Assembly: GCF_002879535.1 (NCBI RefSeq)
Contig: NZ_PNOT02000003.1
Location: 1 to 33,615 of the forward strand
Direction of reading: 5' to 3'
DNA length: 33,615 nt
Source of the DNA: Mesorhizobium intechi
Lineage (GTDB): Bacteria; Pseudomonadota; Alphaproteobacteria; Rhizobiales; Rhizobiaceae
The notes under the pieces are model-generated. The model was not told the DNA's origin and searched no databases. It saw nothing but the letters and a program-made list of their open reading frames with translations. A program made the position numbers and the translations under genes. This document shows positions 1 through 7,527 of the stretch, piece by piece (within the stretch, counting starts at the first letter, position 1; each line of letters begins with the position of its first letter).

Positions 1-154
1 GTCTCGATAGGGGCCGCAAGAAGACGGTCCGGTTCCGAGACGAACCACCCAGACAGTTGCCGTGCAGGGTGATCGTGCCAATAAAGGAATTCAATCCATT
101 CGCATCGCGCTCGTTTTTTAGTAGGCTGCCGCGAAGCAAGGTGGAGGATCGGGC

Positions 155-1600
155 GTGACGGTAGTCGACGATCGTCTTCTCGAAAGCAAGATGACCAAGG
201 TGGAGCAGGCGCGCGCCTGGAGCCCGCGCGTCATCTCGAAATTCGAGACGCTGATCAGGAGCGCCGACGACAACTCGCTTTATCGTGCCAATCCGCTGGC
301 CTTTGCTCGCGACCGCGCGATCGCCGAGCCTGAAGCAATCGACCTCTTCCTCCATGCCGCCCGCTGTGGCTTGTTCGACATGAGCTGGGATGTGCTGTGT
401 CCCCAGTCCGGGATGGTGCTCGATAGTTTCGGCGCCCTGCGTACGCTGAAGACCCATTACGTCTGTGGCCTGTGCGACGTGTCGGGCGACACCGACCTCG
501 ACGATTTCATCGAGGTCACCTTCTCGATATCGCCGAAGCTGCGGCGCCTGCCGCACCATAATCCCGAGACGCTGGCTGTCGAGGATTTTCACTGGAAGCT
601 CCACTTCGGACATGACGGGCGGCTACCGGGGCAAGACGTTCGCTTTCTTGACGTTCTGCGCGGCTTCGTCCGGGGCATGACGTTTCTGCCGCCCGGCACC
701 ATCACAGTGCTCCGCGCCGACCTGGGACCGGGTGCCCTTTCTGGCGTCAACGTCCGGACCCAGGCCGCATTTGCCGTGCCAATATCAGGCGATCCGGCGT
801 TGGAGCCGACGCTTCTGAAGATCGATTATGACGGCAAGCGTTTCTTGCCGGCGTTACCCACTGTGCCACCTGGCCCGATTGTCATCGAGGTGGCGAATAG
901 AGGGCCTGTGCGAGGTTCGTTGCTTGTCATCAACTGGCCGCCCGAGCTTGTCGCGCTGACCACCAAGCCAGCGCTCGATTTCGACCCTTATGTTTCCGGT
1001 GGAGCGCTGCTTGCACGGCAAACCTTCCGCCAGCTCTTCCGGTCCGAGCGTGTCGACGAGAAGGAGGGGCTCGGCATCCGGCAGATCACTTTCCTGTTTA
1101 CGGACCTCAAGGGTTCGACCGCCATGTATGAGCGCCTGGGTGACCTCAACGCCTATGCTTTGGTGCGCGAGCATTTCGCTCTGGTCAACGCGGCGGTTCG
1201 GCACCATTCGGGGGCGGTGGTCAAGACGATTGGGGATGCGGTGATGGCTGTATTCTCGCAGCCGTCGGATGCGATTTCGGCTGCACTCCACATCTTTGAA
1301 GAAATCGATCGCTTCAACGGCGACCATGACGGGCCGGGGATCATCCTCAAGATCGGGGCCCACTGTGGACCGTCGATCGCCGTGACACTCAACGACAACC
1401 TCGATTATTTCGGCCAGACCGTGAATGTCGCCGCGCGCGTGCAGTCCTTGGCAGAGGCCGGACAGGTCTGCATTTCCGAGGCGCTCTATTCCGCGCTAGG
1501 GGTTCGCGAAATGCTTGCCGGCCATCGTGTTGTGGCTTTTGACGCGCATCTTCGAGGCGTGGAGGGTGATGCAGCTGTCTATCGCATTATGCGGGGATAG
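155..1600 (+). CDS. Class III adenylate cyclase with N-terminal DUF5939-type region
   Basis: Predicted soluble adenylate cyclase (ATP to cAMP), 481 aa. The catalytic domain fills about residues 308-481. Metal-binding aspartates are D317 (in FTDLKGST) and D361 (in KTIGDAVMAVF). K357 and D418 sit where the adenine-selecting Lys/Asp pair is expected, and N424-x3-R428 (TVNVAAR) gives the transition-state residues, so all key positions are present and ATP rather than GTP is the likely substrate. Residues 1-300 resemble the DUF5939 region often fused to rhizobial cyclases; C82, C104 and C107 recall a zinc-knuckle remnant. No membrane segment or signal peptide is seen, so it should be cytosolic. The start is GTG, preceded by GTGGAGG about 8 bases upstream. 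It converges with the ABC transporter operon. What the N-terminal region senses is unknown. Confidence 0.88.
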   Translation: MTVVDDRLLESKMTKVEQARAWSPRVISKFETLIRSADDNSLYRANPLAFARDRAIAEPEAIDLFLHAARCGLFDMSWDVLCPQSGMVLDSFGALRTLKTHYVCGLCDVSGDTDLDDFIEVTFSISPKLRRLPHHNPETLAVEDFHWKLHFGHDGRLPGQDVRFLDVLRGFVRGMTFLPPGTITVLRADLGPGALSGVNVRTQAAFAVPISGDPALEPTLLKIDYDGKRFLPALPTVPPGPIVIEVANRGPVRGSLLVINWPPELVALTTKPALDFDPYVSGGALLARQTFRQLFRSERVDEKEGLGIRQITFLFTDLKGSTAMYERLGDLNAYALVREHFALVNAAVRHHSGAVVKTIGDAVMAVFSQPSDAISAALHIFEEIDRFNGDHDGPGIILKIGAHCGPSIAVTLNDNLDYFGQTVNVAARVQSLAEAGQVCISEALYSALGVREMLAGHRVVAFDAHLRGVEGDAAVYRIMRG

Positions 1601-1749
1601 ACACGGATTGCGTGCCAACTCCGTTTCGCACTGCTCTGCGAACGCATGGCTGTGGCCTGTATTAGTGATGTCGGCTTTTGGGTGTAGGGACGGGACTATA
1701 GGAATGTCTGCTAGGAGGCGCAAAGCAGCCGTTCAGAGTTCAGTCGGCG

Positions 1750-1761
1750 AAAGTCGACTTT
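1750..1761. repeat. Perfect 12-bp palindrome between convergent genes
   Basis: AAAGTCGACTTT lies in the 180-base gap between the ends of the cyclase gene and the permease gene. It has no loop and no T-run, so it is a poor terminator. The rest of the gap holds no recognisable gene. It may be a protein site or chance. Confidence 0.3.
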
Positions 1762-1780
1762 AGATCAAAAAGCTCCGACC

Positions 1781-2767
1781 CTATCTTTCCTCCACAATCC
1801 TTAAATACGCCGCCGTCACGAACAGCACGATCAGACCGAACAGGATCCGTCTTGCCCCCTCCGGCATCTGCAGGATCGTCAAGAGCGTCGTCAGCACGGT
1901 CAGGATCAAGGCGCCGATGATGGTGCCGGTGTAGCCGCCGCGGCCGCCGAAGATCGAGGTGCCGCCGATGACGGCCGCCGCCACCGAGGGCAGCACCAGC
2001 GGTTCGGCGAGCGAGAGCGATGGGGCTTTGATCAGGCCGATATAGAGCAGGCCGGTGATGCCGGCGAGCAGGCTCGAGGTGACGTAGAGCGCCGTGATGA
2101 CCTGCCAGTATTGCACACCCGACAGGCGGGTCGCGCGCTCGTTGTCGCCGACGGCGTAGAGCAGGCGGCCGAAGCCCGTGCGGGCCAGCGTGAAGACGAT
2201 GAGGGCCGCCAGCGGCACGAACAGCAGCAGGGCGTTGGGGAAACCCAAGGTTACGCCGGTGCCGAGCCAGGCGAGGAAGTCGGGGATCTTCGCGCCCGAG
2301 GCGATCACCGTGCGCTGGTAGACCTGCAGGCAGCCGGTGCCGATCAGGCTGGTGCCCAGTGTCATGATCAGCGGGTGGACGCGGAAGACGCCGACGCCGA
2401 TGCCGTTGATGACGCCGATCAGCACCGCCGGCATCATCGCCAGGAGGAAGGCGACAGCCGGGTCCTGGTTGACGATCTGCGTGGCCATGATGAAGGCGCT
2501 CATCGTCGCCACCGTGCCGACCGACAGGTCGATGCCGCCGGTCAGCATGGTCATGGTCTGGCAGCCGGCGAGGATGGCGAGCGGAATGGCGAACTTGATG
2601 GTGTTGGCGATCCAGCGCTCATTGACGATGCCGGGGCGCAGGATTTGCAGGATCACCACCAGCATGACCAGCAGGATGATCAGCGGGATGAGCGGCCGGT
2701 CGGCCATGAAGCGCTTGACCCGGCGGCCGTAGGGGACGGATTGGGGACCAGTCGCGGCGTTGCTCAT
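1781..2767 (-). CDS. CUT2-type sugar ABC transporter permease (second)
   Basis: Inner-membrane permease of a ribose/xylose-type (CUT2, BPD_transp_2 family) importer, 328 aa. Several hydrophobic segments begin near residue 26. The family motif GGIDLSVG is at about 77-84, and the glycine-rich GGTSIFGGRGGYTGTIIGA loop lies toward the C-terminus and probably contacts the ATPase. The ATG is taken at 2767 because its first four bases (ATGA) contain the stop of the preceding permease, which indicates translational coupling. The open frame continues upstream but reads there as a shadow of the other permease. It is the last gene of the leftward operon. The substrate cannot be read from the sequence; the neighbouring dehydrogenases suggest a sugar, polyol or sugar acid. 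Confidence 0.9.
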   Translation of the reverse strand: MSNAATGPQSVPYGRRVKRFMADRPLIPLIILLVMLVVILQILRPGIVNERWIANTIKFAIPLAILAGCQTMTMLTGGIDLSVGTVATMSAFIMATQIVNQDPAVAFLLAMMPAVLIGVINGIGVGVFRVHPLIMTLGTSLIGTGCLQVYQRTVIASGAKIPDFLAWLGTGVTLGFPNALLLFVPLAALIVFTLARTGFGRLLYAVGDNERATRLSGVQYWQVITALYVTSSLLAGITGLLYIGLIKAPSLSLAEPLVLPSVAAAVIGGTSIFGGRGGYTGTIIGALILTVLTTLLTILQMPEGARRILFGLIVLFVTAAYLRIVEER

Positions 2768-3738
2768 TGTTGCCGGCTCCGCATGGTGATGAAAGCGCCG
2801 AACATCACGACCGCCACCATGATGGCGCCCTCGATGATGGCGGTGACGTTGGGGTCGATGGCGAGCAGCGTCAGGTCCGTGCGCACCAGGCGCAGCACGA
2901 AGACGGCGACGATGGGCCCGAGCAGGCCGCCCTTGCCGCCGCCGAGCGCCACGCCGCCCAGCACCACGGCGGCAACGCTGGCGAGCAGATAGGGGCCGGG
3001 GATGGGGGCGCCGATGCCGGTGCTCATGGTCAGCGCCAGGCCGCCAAAGGCGGCGAACAGGCCCGACAGCGCATAGGCGATGATGCGGGTGCGCTTGACC
3101 GGCACCCCTGAGCGGAACGCCGCGAGTTCGCTCGAGCCGATGGCATAGATGGAGAGGCCGAGGCGCGAACGCCGGAGCGGAATCCAGATGACGCAGAGGC
3201 ACACGATCAGCACCAGCAGCGCCTTCGGGACCCAGGCGTCGATGGCGTCGGGCAGGCCGGGGATCGGCACGGTGCCCGAGATCATCGCCTTCAGCCATTC
3301 GGCGGCGCCGCCGCCGGGCGCGCCGAGCACCAGCAGGGCGGCGCCCTGCAGCACGAACAGCATGGCGAGGGTGACGACGATGTCGGGCACGCGTGTGACG
3401 ACGATGAGCAGGCCGTTGAGCGCGCCCAGGACAAAGCCCATCGCGAGCACGAAAGCCACGACGAAAAGCGCGTATTCCTCCGAGGCGCCCGCCATCATCG
3501 AGGCGGCGGTGACGCTGGTCAGCGCCATCATGGCGGCGACCGACAGGTCGATGCCGCCGGCGATGACCACCACCGTCTGCGCGGCCACGGCGAAGGCATA
3601 GGGCAAGACCGCCCGCGCCAGCGAGCCGAAATCGCCGCTGCCATAGCCGGGCTGGATGATCCTGGTGGCGATGAACAGCACGATGAGCAGGGCGAACAGG
3701 CCGATGACCCAGCCCTGGCGGCGCGCGAAATGGCTCAT
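2764..3738 (-). CDS. CUT2-type sugar ABC transporter permease (first)
   Basis: Second membrane subunit of the same importer, 324 aa, of the BPD_transp_2 family. A hydrophobic helix starts near residue 10. The motif GGIDLSVA is at about 61-68, and GGVALGGGKGGLLG near the C-terminus corresponds to the glycine-rich loop of the partner permease. The start at 3738 has GGAGG seven bases upstream, and its ATGA contains the ATPase stop. Its own stop overlaps the next permease start the same way. Two different permeases plus a double-domain ATPase imply a heterodimeric channel rather than the homodimer of the RbsC type. Confidence 0.9.
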   Translation of the reverse strand: MSHFARRQGWVIGLFALLIVLFIATRIIQPGYGSGDFGSLARAVLPYAFAVAAQTVVVIAGGIDLSVAAMMALTSVTAASMMAGASEEYALFVVAFVLAMGFVLGALNGLLIVVTRVPDIVVTLAMLFVLQGAALLVLGAPGGGAAEWLKAMISGTVPIPGLPDAIDAWVPKALLVLIVCLCVIWIPLRRSRLGLSIYAIGSSELAAFRSGVPVKRTRIIAYALSGLFAAFGGLALTMSTGIGAPIPGPYLLASVAAVVLGGVALGGGKGGLLGPIVAVFVLRLVRTDLTLLAIDPNVTAIIEGAIMVAVVMFGAFITMRSRQQ

Positions 3739-5279
3739 GGCTTGGCCTCCGGCGCATCGGAGGCGGTGGGATCGGCCAATATGCCGATATCGGCCTTGGT
3801 GCCGCGCGGCAGGCCGTAGGCGGCGCGCATCAGTGCCGGTTCGTCGGCCTCCTCGACCGGAAAGATGTCGACCAGGCGGCCGCCGAAAATGACAATGACG
3901 CGGTCGCAGACGCGCTGCACCTCTTCCAGTTCCGAGGTGTAGAACAGCACCGACTTGCCGTGGCCGGCGAACTCGCGCAGCAGCTTGTAGATCTCCTGTT
4001 TGGTGCCGACATCGATGCCGCGCGTCGGGTCGAAGCACAAGATGGTGCGGGCATCGGCCGCGATCCAGCGGGCGATGGTCACCTTCTGCTGGTTGCCGCC
4101 GGACAGGCGCTGCACTTCGCCCTGGGCACGGGTGTCGATCTGCAGCCGCTCAATGGCGCTGAGCACGGTGGCCCGCTCCTTGCGCATGTTGATCGGCCCC
4201 CAGTTGCGCAGCGCGGCGCTGAAGGGCAGTGCGATGTTTTCCCGCACCGAGCGCTGCATGGCGAGCGCCTCGGAACGGTCGCCCGGCACATAGGCGATGC
4301 CTGCCCGGATGGCGTCGATAGGGTGCGCAAATTTCACCGGGCTACCATCGACCTCGATCGTGCCGCCCGAGGGCCGGATCGACCCGGCAAGGGCTGCGAA
4401 CAACTCATCCTGGCCCTGGCCTTCGAGCGCCACGACGCCGGCGACCTCGCCATCCCCGAGATCGAAGGAGATGTCGTTGAGCTTGGTGCCGGCGCGCAGC
4501 TTGTGCACGGCAAGCCGCGGCCGGGCAGGGGCGGGCGCCGCCTTCTCGGCGGCGCTGCGCGCGGCGACATGGGTCTTGACGATGCGGGTGCCGAGCATCA
4601 GCTCGACGATCTTTTCCTCGACGCCCGGCACGATGTCGACGACGCCGACGGTCTCGCCGTCGCGCAGCACGGTGGCGCGGTCGCACAGCGCGGATATTTC
4701 GACGAAGCGGTGCGAGATGAAGATGACGGCGCGGCCGGCATCGCCCTGGCGACGCACCACTTCCAGTACCTTTTCGGCGAGGTTGGCGGGGAGCGCGGCC
4801 GTCATCTCGTCGAGAAGCAGCACGGCGGGCTCGACGGCCAAAGCGCGGGCAAGGTCAAGCACGCGCAGCACGGCCAGCGGGATGTCGCGCGCTGTGTCGC
4901 GCAGGTCGAGGTCCGCAATACCCAGTTCGCGCACCCAGGCGCGGAACGGCTCGACCGGCGTGCCGGTCAGCCTGAGATTGGACAGGACGTCGAGATCGGG
5001 GATCAGCGACGGCTCCTGGTACACCGGCAGCAACCCGGCGCCGCGGGCGGCCGCGGGCGAGCGTATGTCGCGGGCCTCGCCCCGGATCAGGATGCGCCCG
5101 GCATTGGCCGATATGGCCCCGGTCAGGATCTTCACCAGCGTCGACTTGCCGGCGCCATTGGCCCCCATCAGCGCGTGCACCTCGCCCGGCAGCACGGAGA
5201 GCGACGCATTGCGAAGCGCAGCAACGGCGCCGTAGTTCTTGGCGACGCCCGAGGCGTCGAGGAGAGGGCTGCTGGTCAA
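3735..5279 (-). CDS. CUT2-type sugar ABC transporter ATP-binding protein
   Basis: Two fused nucleotide-binding domains (514 aa), similar in plan to RbsA/XylG, expected at the inner face of the membrane. Domain 1 has Walker A GANGAGKST (39-47), a Q-loop near Q88 and Walker B LLLDE (154-158), but where the LSxGQ signature belongs (about 132-142) the sequence reads DIPLAVLRVLD. Domain 2 has a degenerate Walker A (EGQGQDEL, 286-293), a good signature LSGGNQQ (392-398) and Walker B ILCFDPT (413-419). One complete composite ATP site (Walker A of domain 1 with signature of domain 2) is therefore expected. The start appears to be TTG at 5279; no in-frame ATG or GTG lies just upstream, and no strong Shine-Dalgarno is seen. 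The stop overlaps the next gene by ATGA. Confidence 0.9.
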   Translation of the reverse strand: MTSSPLLDASGVAKNYGAVAALRNASLSVLPGEVHALMGANGAGKSTLVKILTGAISANAGRILIRGEARDIRSPAAARGAGLLPVYQEPSLIPDLDVLSNLRLTGTPVEPFRAWVRELGIADLDLRDTARDIPLAVLRVLDLARALAVEPAVLLLDEMTAALPANLAEKVLEVVRRQGDAGRAVIFISHRFVEISALCDRATVLRDGETVGVVDIVPGVEEKIVELMLGTRIVKTHVAARSAAEKAAPAPARPRLAVHKLRAGTKLNDISFDLGDGEVAGVVALEGQGQDELFAALAGSIRPSGGTIEVDGSPVKFAHPIDAIRAGIAYVPGDRSEALAMQRSVRENIALPFSAALRNWGPINMRKERATVLSAIERLQIDTRAQGEVQRLSGGNQQKVTIARWIAADARTILCFDPTRGIDVGTKQEIYKLLREFAGHGKSVLFYTSELEEVQRVCDRVIVIFGGRLVDIFPVEEADEPALMRAAYGLPRGTKADIGILADPTASDAPEAKP

Positions 5280-5330
5280 ATCAGGTTGGTCTCGATTTAC
5301 ATGATCAAATCAATGGCGAACGTCGGCGCC

Positions 5331-5399
5331 GCCCCTCACCTGCCTGCCGGCATCCTCTCCCCGTATAGAGACAGGGAGAGATGTCCGGCAGTGAGGGGC
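5331..5399. repeat. REP-like palindromic element between binding-protein and ATPase genes
   Basis: An imperfect inverted repeat runs from GCCCCTCAC (5331-5339) to GTGAGGGGC (5391-5399), with inner complementary blocks TGCCGG/CCGGCA and CTCTCCC/GGGAGAG. The CCCCTC...GAGGGG and GGGAGA-GATG-TCCGGCA blocks resemble intergenic palindromes scattered through rhizobial genomes. It fills much of the 150-base gap between the substrate-binding protein gene and the ATPase gene, so it would be transcribed within the operon and fold into a long hairpin. Confidence 0.65.
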
Positions 5400-5429
5400 A
5401 GCGCCAACAGATGGTCAGTTAAGCCCTGT

Positions 5430-6464
5430 TTACTCGCCCGGGCCCTTGCAGGCCACGATCTGGTCCTTGGTGTACGTCGTCCAGTCCGGGATCGAGATCG
5501 AGACCGGCCATTCGGGGCTGAGCGAGGGGTCGGCGGCGGCCTTCAGCTTGGCTTTGCCTTCCTCGGTGGCGTTTTCCCAGAGTTGCGGCTGCACCAGCAC
5601 GGTCTGCTGCGCCGGCTTCTTGCCGTCGAGGATCTGCAGGGCGAGCGTCACGCCCGCGCCGCCGATCGAGCCGGGGTTGGTGACGGCGGCGCCGACGAGG
5701 CCCTTGACCGAGGAGAGCTGGCCGACGAAGCCGGCATTGTCGGCACCGACGATCGGCACCAGCGGCGCCTGCGATTCCACCAGCGCGTCGACGATGACGT
5801 TGTCGATGCCGGAGGTCCAGATGCCGTTGATCGGCGTTCCCGTCGACAGGAAGGACAGGATCTGCTGCTTGGCCTGGTCCTGCTGCCAGCCGGTGAAGAC
5901 TTCCTGCGCCACCTTCACGTCGGGGAATTCGGCCAGCGCCTTCTTGAAGCCCTTGTCGCGATCACTGTCGGCCGAGGCGCCGGCGGCGCCGCGCATGTAG
6001 AACACCTCGCCCTTGCCGCCCATCTGCTGGAACAGCCATTTGGCACCGAGATAGGCGTACTCCTCCTGGTTGTTGGAGATGATGTAGGCCGACGGCTCGG
6101 TGACCGCCTGGTCGACGGCGACGACGACGATGCCGGCCTTGGTGGCTTCTTCCAGCCCCGCCTTGATGCCGGCCGGATCGGCGGGGTTGACGACGATGGC
6201 GTCGACCTTGGCGCTGATCAGGTTGCGGATGTCCTCCAACTGGCCGGCGGCATCGGTGTTGCGGTGGGCGATGTTGAGTTTTGCCACCTCGCCGGAAGCC
6301 AGCGCCTGCGCCTTCATGGCGCACACCATCTCCTCGCGCCAGCCATTGCCCTGCACGGTGTTGGAAATGCCGATCGTGTATTTGCCGGCGGCCGACGAGA
6401 CGCCCACCGAAGCCAGCAAGGCAGCACCCGCAAGCAGCGGGGCGATGGTCAGGATTTTCTTCAT
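5430..6464 (-). CDS. Periplasmic sugar-binding protein of CUT2 ABC transporter
   Basis: Substrate-binding protein of the ribose-binding (Peripla_BP_4) class, 344 aa, secreted to the periplasm to deliver ligand to the two permeases. Residues 1-26 form a typical signal peptide: MKK, a hydrophobic alanine/leucine core, then VSSAAG with likely cleavage near SSA-A. The mature part starts KYTIGISNTVQGNGW, the first strand and ligand-contact loop of this fold; VDAIVVNPADPAGI and VVAVDQAV are the usual second and third strands. The start at 6464 is chosen over an ATG six codons upstream because GGAGGA lies about eight bases before it and the signal peptide begins there. A 124-base gap separates it from the isomerase gene, and the REP-like palindrome follows it. 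Confidence 0.9.
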   Translation of the reverse strand: MKKILTIAPLLAGAALLASVGVSSAAGKYTIGISNTVQGNGWREEMVCAMKAQALASGEVAKLNIAHRNTDAAGQLEDIRNLISAKVDAIVVNPADPAGIKAGLEEATKAGIVVVAVDQAVTEPSAYIISNNQEEYAYLGAKWLFQQMGGKGEVFYMRGAAGASADSDRDKGFKKALAEFPDVKVAQEVFTGWQQDQAKQQILSFLSTGTPINGIWTSGIDNVIVDALVESQAPLVPIVGADNAGFVGQLSSVKGLVGAAVTNPGSIGGAGVTLALQILDGKKPAQQTVLVQPQLWENATEEGKAKLKAAADPSLSPEWPVSISIPDWTTYTKDQIVACKGPGE

Positions 6465-6588
6465 TTCAGTCTTCCTCCACATTGTTTTTCAGTTTCAGTT
6501 CCAAGTCGTTGAAGCCGCTCAGAAAGAGATTCAGGCGGCCCGTTTCAACTCGTTGTCCTCAGCATGTCGTTGCCGACGTGCCTGTTCC

Positions 6589-7503
6589 TCACTTCACCAG
6601 GGGACGCAGAACGTCGCGGGCGAGCAGAAACCCGCGCTTCACCTGCTCGTCACTGCCCTCAAACCGCCTGTCCTCGTGTTCGATGATCACCGACCCGTCA
6701 TAGCCGGCGCGGTAGAGGCCGGAAAAGAAGCCGCTCCAGTCGACATCGCCCAGCCCCGGCATGCGCGGCACCTGCCAGCCTATCCCGGCCGAGAGGATTC
6801 CGCGCTCGTACAAACCATCACGATCAATCATCAAATCCTTGGCGTGGACATGCAGCATGTAGGGGCCGAACTCCCTGATGAAGCGAGCCTGTTCGATCAT
6901 CTGCCAGACCAGATGCGAAGGATCGAAATTCATGCCGACATCGCCGCCCCAGCTTTCCAGGATGCGGCGCCAGACCTGCGGCGAATAGGCGATGTTGTGC
7001 CCGCCCGGCCACTCGTCATGGCTGAAGATCATGGGGCAGTTCTCGAAGGCGAGCTTGACACCGTGATCGCGCGCATAAGCGACGATTCCGGGCCAGATTT
7101 TCAGCGCGTCCTGCCAGTTGACGTCGACGGTCTTGGCGGCGTCGCCGCCGCAGAATGTGTTGACTACCGGCACGCCCATGTTGGCAGCCAGAACGATCAC
7201 CTTCTTCAGATGGCCGATCACCGCCTCGCGGTGCGCGGCATCGGGATGCAGCGGGTTGGGATAGTAGCCGAGGCCAGAGATGATCAGGTGCTTTTCCGCC
7301 AGCGAGGCGGCGATTTCTTTGGCCTGCGCGGGCGAGGTGGAGGCGGCATCGATATGGCTCGTGCCGGCATAGCGGCGCGTTGCACCAGAGGTTTTCGGCC
7401 AGCAGGCGATTTCGAGCGCCTCGAAGCCGGCTGAACTGGCCCAGCCCGCGACATCGGCAAGCGGCGTCTCCGCGAAAGGTGCGGTGAGCAGTCCAAGTTT
7501 CAT
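6589..7503 (-). CDS. Sugar phosphate isomerase/epimerase-like TIM barrel protein
   Basis: 304-aa protein of the xylose-isomerase-like TIM barrel superfamily (AP_endonuc_2; IolE/IolI, tagatose epimerase relatives). Expected metal and substrate ligands are visible: E154 in LAFEN, D194 and H197 in NFDPSHL, H220 in LHVHAKD and E275 in IIEHED. It probably isomerises or epimerises a keto-sugar or keto-acid made by the neighbouring dehydrogenases; the reaction cannot be named from sequence. The ATG at 7503 follows GGGAGG at suitable spacing. It lies 24 bases after the polyol dehydrogenase stop, in the same leftward operon. Confidence 0.85.
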   Translation of the reverse strand: MKLGLLTAPFAETPLADVAGWASSAGFEALEIACWPKTSGATRRYAGTSHIDAASTSPAQAKEIAASLAEKHLIISGLGYYPNPLHPDAAHREAVIGHLKKVIVLAANMGVPVVNTFCGGDAAKTVDVNWQDALKIWPGIVAYARDHGVKLAFENCPMIFSHDEWPGGHNIAYSPQVWRRILESWGGDVGMNFDPSHLVWQMIEQARFIREFGPYMLHVHAKDLMIDRDGLYERGILSAGIGWQVPRMPGLGDVDWSGFFSGLYRAGYDGSVIIEHEDRRFEGSDEQVKRGFLLARDVLRPLVK

Positions 7504-7527
7504 AATGCCTCCCAGCCTTAATAATGC

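Noticed and set aside
3..158. Open frame of 51 codons ending in a GTGA overlap with the cyclase start, possibly the 3' end of an upstream gene.
   Set aside because: The overlap is suggestive, but the translation resembles no family, base composition is lower in G/C than the neighbouring genes, and the frame is cut by the window edge.
2111..2992. 293-codon plus-strand open frame rich in Asp, Gln and Gly.
   Set aside because: Antisense shadow of the permeases; no plausible start signal or domain.
3960..6512. 850-codon plus-strand open frame opposite the ABC transporter genes.
   Set aside because: It is a shadow of the ATPase and binding-protein genes: composition is Gly/Arg/Ala/Asp-rich without domain motifs, and it spans two real genes and their gap.
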